This document shows positions 58,606 to 64,000 of a stretch of 64,000 nt of DNA, one piece after another. Where the stretch lies: contig JAHBBC010000061.1 in assembly GCA_019915015.1 (NCBI GenBank), positions 1 through 64,000 on the forward strand. The letters are read 5' to 3'. The DNA is from Auriscalpium vulgare. Taxonomy: Eukaryota > Basidiomycota > Agaricomycetes > Russulales > Auriscalpiaceae. The position numbers and the translations under genes were made by a program. The notes under the pieces were generated by a model. It did no database searches, was not told where the DNA came from, and worked only from the letters and a program-made list of their open reading frames with translations. Position 1 is the stretch's first letter, and each line of letters starts with the position of its first letter.

Positions 58606-59425
58606 CTAATAGAACTCTTCCGTCTCCTCCATCAACGCTGACTTCTCCTCCAACACACACCCGCGCGGCTCCTCGCCCACCATTACATACCGCGCCGACA
58701 AGCTCTGCGCGAGGCTCCCATCGTCCGCGTACAGCGCGCGCGCGTAGGACGACTGCTCCTCATCGCGCGCATACGCGCGCGTGCGCATCACCCAATACAC
58801 GCACGGCGCGGCCGCGACGAGCACGCAGAGCGCGATGATCGCGATGACGATGATGAGGGCGAGGCGCTCGCCGGCGACCTGCCTGCGTGCGCGCGTATGC
58901 TTGTGCGGGGATGCCGATGTGGGGTGCGTGGACGTGGATATGGGGTGCGTGGACGTAGATGTGGATATCGAATGGGTGGTGGTGAACGAGATGGATGAGG
59001 ATGAGGACAAAGGGGCGGGTCGGTAGGGTTCGAACGCCGGTGGTCGCTGCGGATTATAATAGTCTGCACTGACGTCGGTAGCGTCCGACTTCCCCGAGGT
59101 AGTGGTCGTGGCCGTGGTGTCCACTTCGGAACGCAGGTACAGAAGCGTGTCAGACACGCTCTGAAAAGCCTCGGTGGGTAGCACCACCGGGGTGAATGAG
59201 GTGGTGGTCAGGGTGTACAGCGCGGAGGCGATGCCCGTGGGCACCTCCGCCGGGACGTCGAATGTGCCGCCAGCGGCAGACGAATTTAGGGGCTGCGCGA
59301 TGCTGCTGAAAGGCAATCGCGGGTCAACAAAGATTGAGAAGAAGGACGTGGAAGTCGGTGGCTTACCTCGCGGTGATATTCCCCAACACGGCGCAAACGA
59401 TACTGAACTTCGTGAAGTTGAGCAT
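58606..59425 (-). CDS. Single-pass membrane protein 1 with Ser/Thr-rich ectodomain
   Basis: Function not recognised. The start at 59425 reads MLNFTKFSIVCAVLGNITAS, a signal peptide interrupted by a ~60-base intron, then SIAQPLNSSAAGGTFDVPAE and VPTGIASALYTLTTTSFTPV. A Ser/Thr-rich mucin-like stretch (SISTSTSTHPISTSTHPTSA) leads to one membrane helix (LALIIVIAIIALCVLVAAAP). The cytoplasmic tail holds DGSLAQSLSARYVMVGEEPR and ends LMEETEEFY. Type I topology is inferred. A tandem paralogue lies at 60340-61066 with the same exon plan and near-identical tail. The ectodomain invites O-glycosylation; a wall or surface sensor role is only a guess. Confidence 0.75.
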
Positions 59426-60339
59426 AGTGAATGGAGCGCTTGAGCAAGAGTAAGGTGGGTATGTGGATGCGTGGTTGGGGGGCAGCATGCAACAGCAATA
59501 CGCGAAATATCACCAGGATATTTAGTCGTAAAACGGGTGAGGGGTAAAGCTGAGGGATAAACTTTAAGAGTGTGGGTATTCGATGTGGTGGGTGAAAGGC
59601 AAGCAAGTGATGCCCTTCCCACCGGCCACACACCCTCCTTATACGCGTGCGGATGGCGGATAGGAGCCGCGCGGAAAGGCGGGACGACGAGCGAGACCTG
59701 TGCGCCCTCCAGCACGGAAAGCCATCCTGGGGCGCGCGTTGGAGGGAAATTGAGCTAGGGAGCGTGGGCGGTCTAGTGGCGTCCGGCGAGCAAGGAGGGT
59801 GTGGGTGCATCCGGCGTGGTCGAGGGGAGAGAGAGAGACTAGACGAGCTTGGCTTAAGTTGGGCGCGGGGAAGCGGGCTGACAGTGACGCATTCATGATC
59901 AAAGCGCGCTGAGGTGCTAAGCCTGACGCAGTACCATTGTTCGTGTGTGGTTTGGGGTGGCGAACGGGCGCAAGCGCAAGTAAGTACCACCAGCTCGAGC
60001 GAGCCACGGTCGAGCAATGACGCTGAGGGTCGAGTGAGACATGGCGGTGCAGGTGTCGACGGCCAGACGTTGGCACAATGCGGCGAATGCAGTAGAGTAG
60101 ACCAAGCCGTGGATAATTATGCCTTCAAACTAGCAATAGCAGGCAATAGAAGCCAGGGAGGTATTGGCGGCCAAAGCTGAATGATGAAGACGACGTGATG
60201 ACATGAAGACATACCTGTGCGACTTGCGTGACCCGCGTGACCCGACAATGACCCTCTCTGCCGAATACCATCGCACTATCGAAAGATATTTGAACATTTT
60301 ATTCATGTTTATCAACTACTCATCGTCGGGTATAATAAT
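59426..60339. other. Intergenic between the two membrane protein genes
   Basis: The left part (to about 59760) is the promoter of membrane protein 1 and matches blocks in the promoter of membrane protein 2 (for example TTATACGCGTGCGGAT at 59639 and 61264). No gene seen. Confidence 0.6.
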
Positions 60340-61066
60340 CTAATACAACTCCTCCTCCTCCTCCACGATGGTCTCCATCAAAGGAAACTTCTCATCCAGC
60401 ACATGCCCGCGCGGCTGCTCGGTCACCACGACATACCGCGCCGACAAACTCTGCGCCAGGCTCCCATCCACCTCCTCGGTGGACCAGCCGCGCGCATACA
60501 ATTGCTCCTCGTCCCTCCCCTCCGCGCCCGCGCGCATCGCGCAATACACGCACGGCGCGGCGGCAATGATTACGCAGAGCGCGGCGATTGCAACGAGAAT
60601 GGTCTTGGCGAGCTGCTCGCCGGTAATACGCCTGCGCGCAAGCATGTGCGTGGTATTCTCGGCGGAGATCGGGAAGGGGTCTGTGTAAACGGGCGAGTCT
60701 GTGACCTGCGCCTGCGCAGACGTGGTGGGGATATATTTGATATCCGACGACGACGGCAGCTGAAGGCCGTGGATTGTCTCGATCACATTCGGGGGAAATC
60801 AATGGGGAGCACGCCCGTCACGATGGGAGTGAGAGGGATAGTGGTGGTGGTGGGTAGCTTGTTCAGCGCGGAGGCGATGCCCGTGGGCAGCTCCGCGGGG
60901 AGGTCGGTCATGCCGCCAGCGGTAGACGACATTAGGGGCTGCGCGATGGTGCTGAAGATGAACGCATGTCAGCAGTGGATGAGGAAAAGGAGGCGGACAT
61001 AGCTTGCCTCGCGGTAAATATCCCCATCAGCGTGCAGAAAACGGTGAGCTTCGTAAAGTTGACCAT
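60340..61066 (-). CDS. Single-pass membrane protein 2, paralogue, possible frameshift
   Basis: The start at 61066 reads MVNFTKLTVFCTLMGIFTAS, then TIAQPLMSSTAGGMTDLPAE and LPTGIASALNKLPTTTTIPL. After LPIDFPRM the frame stops; the rest (VIETIHGLQLPSSSDIKYIP and on) is one base off at a 5-C run near 60791-60795. Either one C is lost or a short 44-base intron is used. Then comes a membrane helix (VAIAALCVIIAAAPCVYCAM) and the shared tail DGSLAQSLSARYVVVTEQPR, ending EEEEELY. The ectodomain is shorter than in paralogue 1. Confidence 0.65.
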
Positions 61067-63743
<2,677 letters not shown>

Positions 63744-64000
63744 AGTTCTTCGCGGTAAAGCTGTTGCCAAGATGAGTCAGACGGGTCGTTGGGTTCGTGA
63801 GGTCGTGTCCAAAGAATAATGGCCTGGGGCGCAGAAACCGAGCAGATGGAAGGACCGTGTCGAGCAGCGGGAGGGAAAGGGAGAGCGGGAAGCAAATGAT
63901 AGGGATGGTGGTCGTTGGGTGCAAAGGGCAAAATGACTCATTCACAGGGCGCAGATTGCAGTTGGCCATGTGGTTCATGTTAGCGAGGCGCTGGTCGCCA

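Overview
The window is nuclear DNA of a filamentous basidiomycete. Genes are split by many 45-70 bp GT-AG introns, intergenic spaces are short, coding DNA is GC-rich, and the housekeeping genes (HEM14, SPC2, ERG2, H2A/H2B, PP1) are fungal. The transposase families, the NACHT-WD40 gene and the small secreted proteins fit an Agaricomycete, perhaps Polyporales. The order-level call is inference.

Layout. 1-37 is the end of a Harbinger-type transposon. 180-6885 is a redox block on the + strand: an aldo/keto reductase and three tandem short-chain dehydrogenase (SDR) paralogues, two of which have an apparent frameshift. A ~9.87 kb DNA transposon (6846-16716) sits in the last codon of the third SDR. 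It carries a large Tnp2/Plavaka-like transposase gene and two accessory genes. Its transposase gene is itself interrupted by a 1.93 kb GC-rich foldback element (10206-12135). Both insertions can be undone on paper: the flanks rejoin into the expected protein.

16869-29579 is core genome: HEM14 (haem synthesis), SPC2 (signal peptidase), ERG2 (ergosterol), a divergent H2B/H2A pair, two small secreted cysteine-rich paralogues, and a P1B heavy-metal ATPase with a cysteine-pair-rich N-terminus. HEM14/SPC2 and H2B/H2A are head-to-head pairs. 29580-37048 has no convincing gene but holds three decayed copies of a >1 kb repeat. 37049-42583 is an AT-richer NLR-like gene (C2-like, NACHT, 16 nearly identical WD40 repeats), a candidate non-self recognition receptor. 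43077-45663 is a two-RRM RNA-binding protein.

46619-58114 is dominated by two inverted, same-length and apparently identical copies of a Harbinger element, each with a DDE transposase and a partner protein. Copy 1 splits an F-box-like ORF. Between the copies lie a decayed SET-domain pseudogene and a second SET gene cut off by a partial foldback element, which is fused directly to the truncated end of Harbinger copy 2. 58606-61066 holds tandem paralogues of a single-pass membrane protein with a conserved cytoplasmic tail. 62145-63743 is the PP1 catalytic subunit.

The strongest story is the nested, reconstructable record of at least three transposon families in host genes, next to a fast-evolving NLR gene. 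Splice sites and starts were read by eye; no alignment or search was run.
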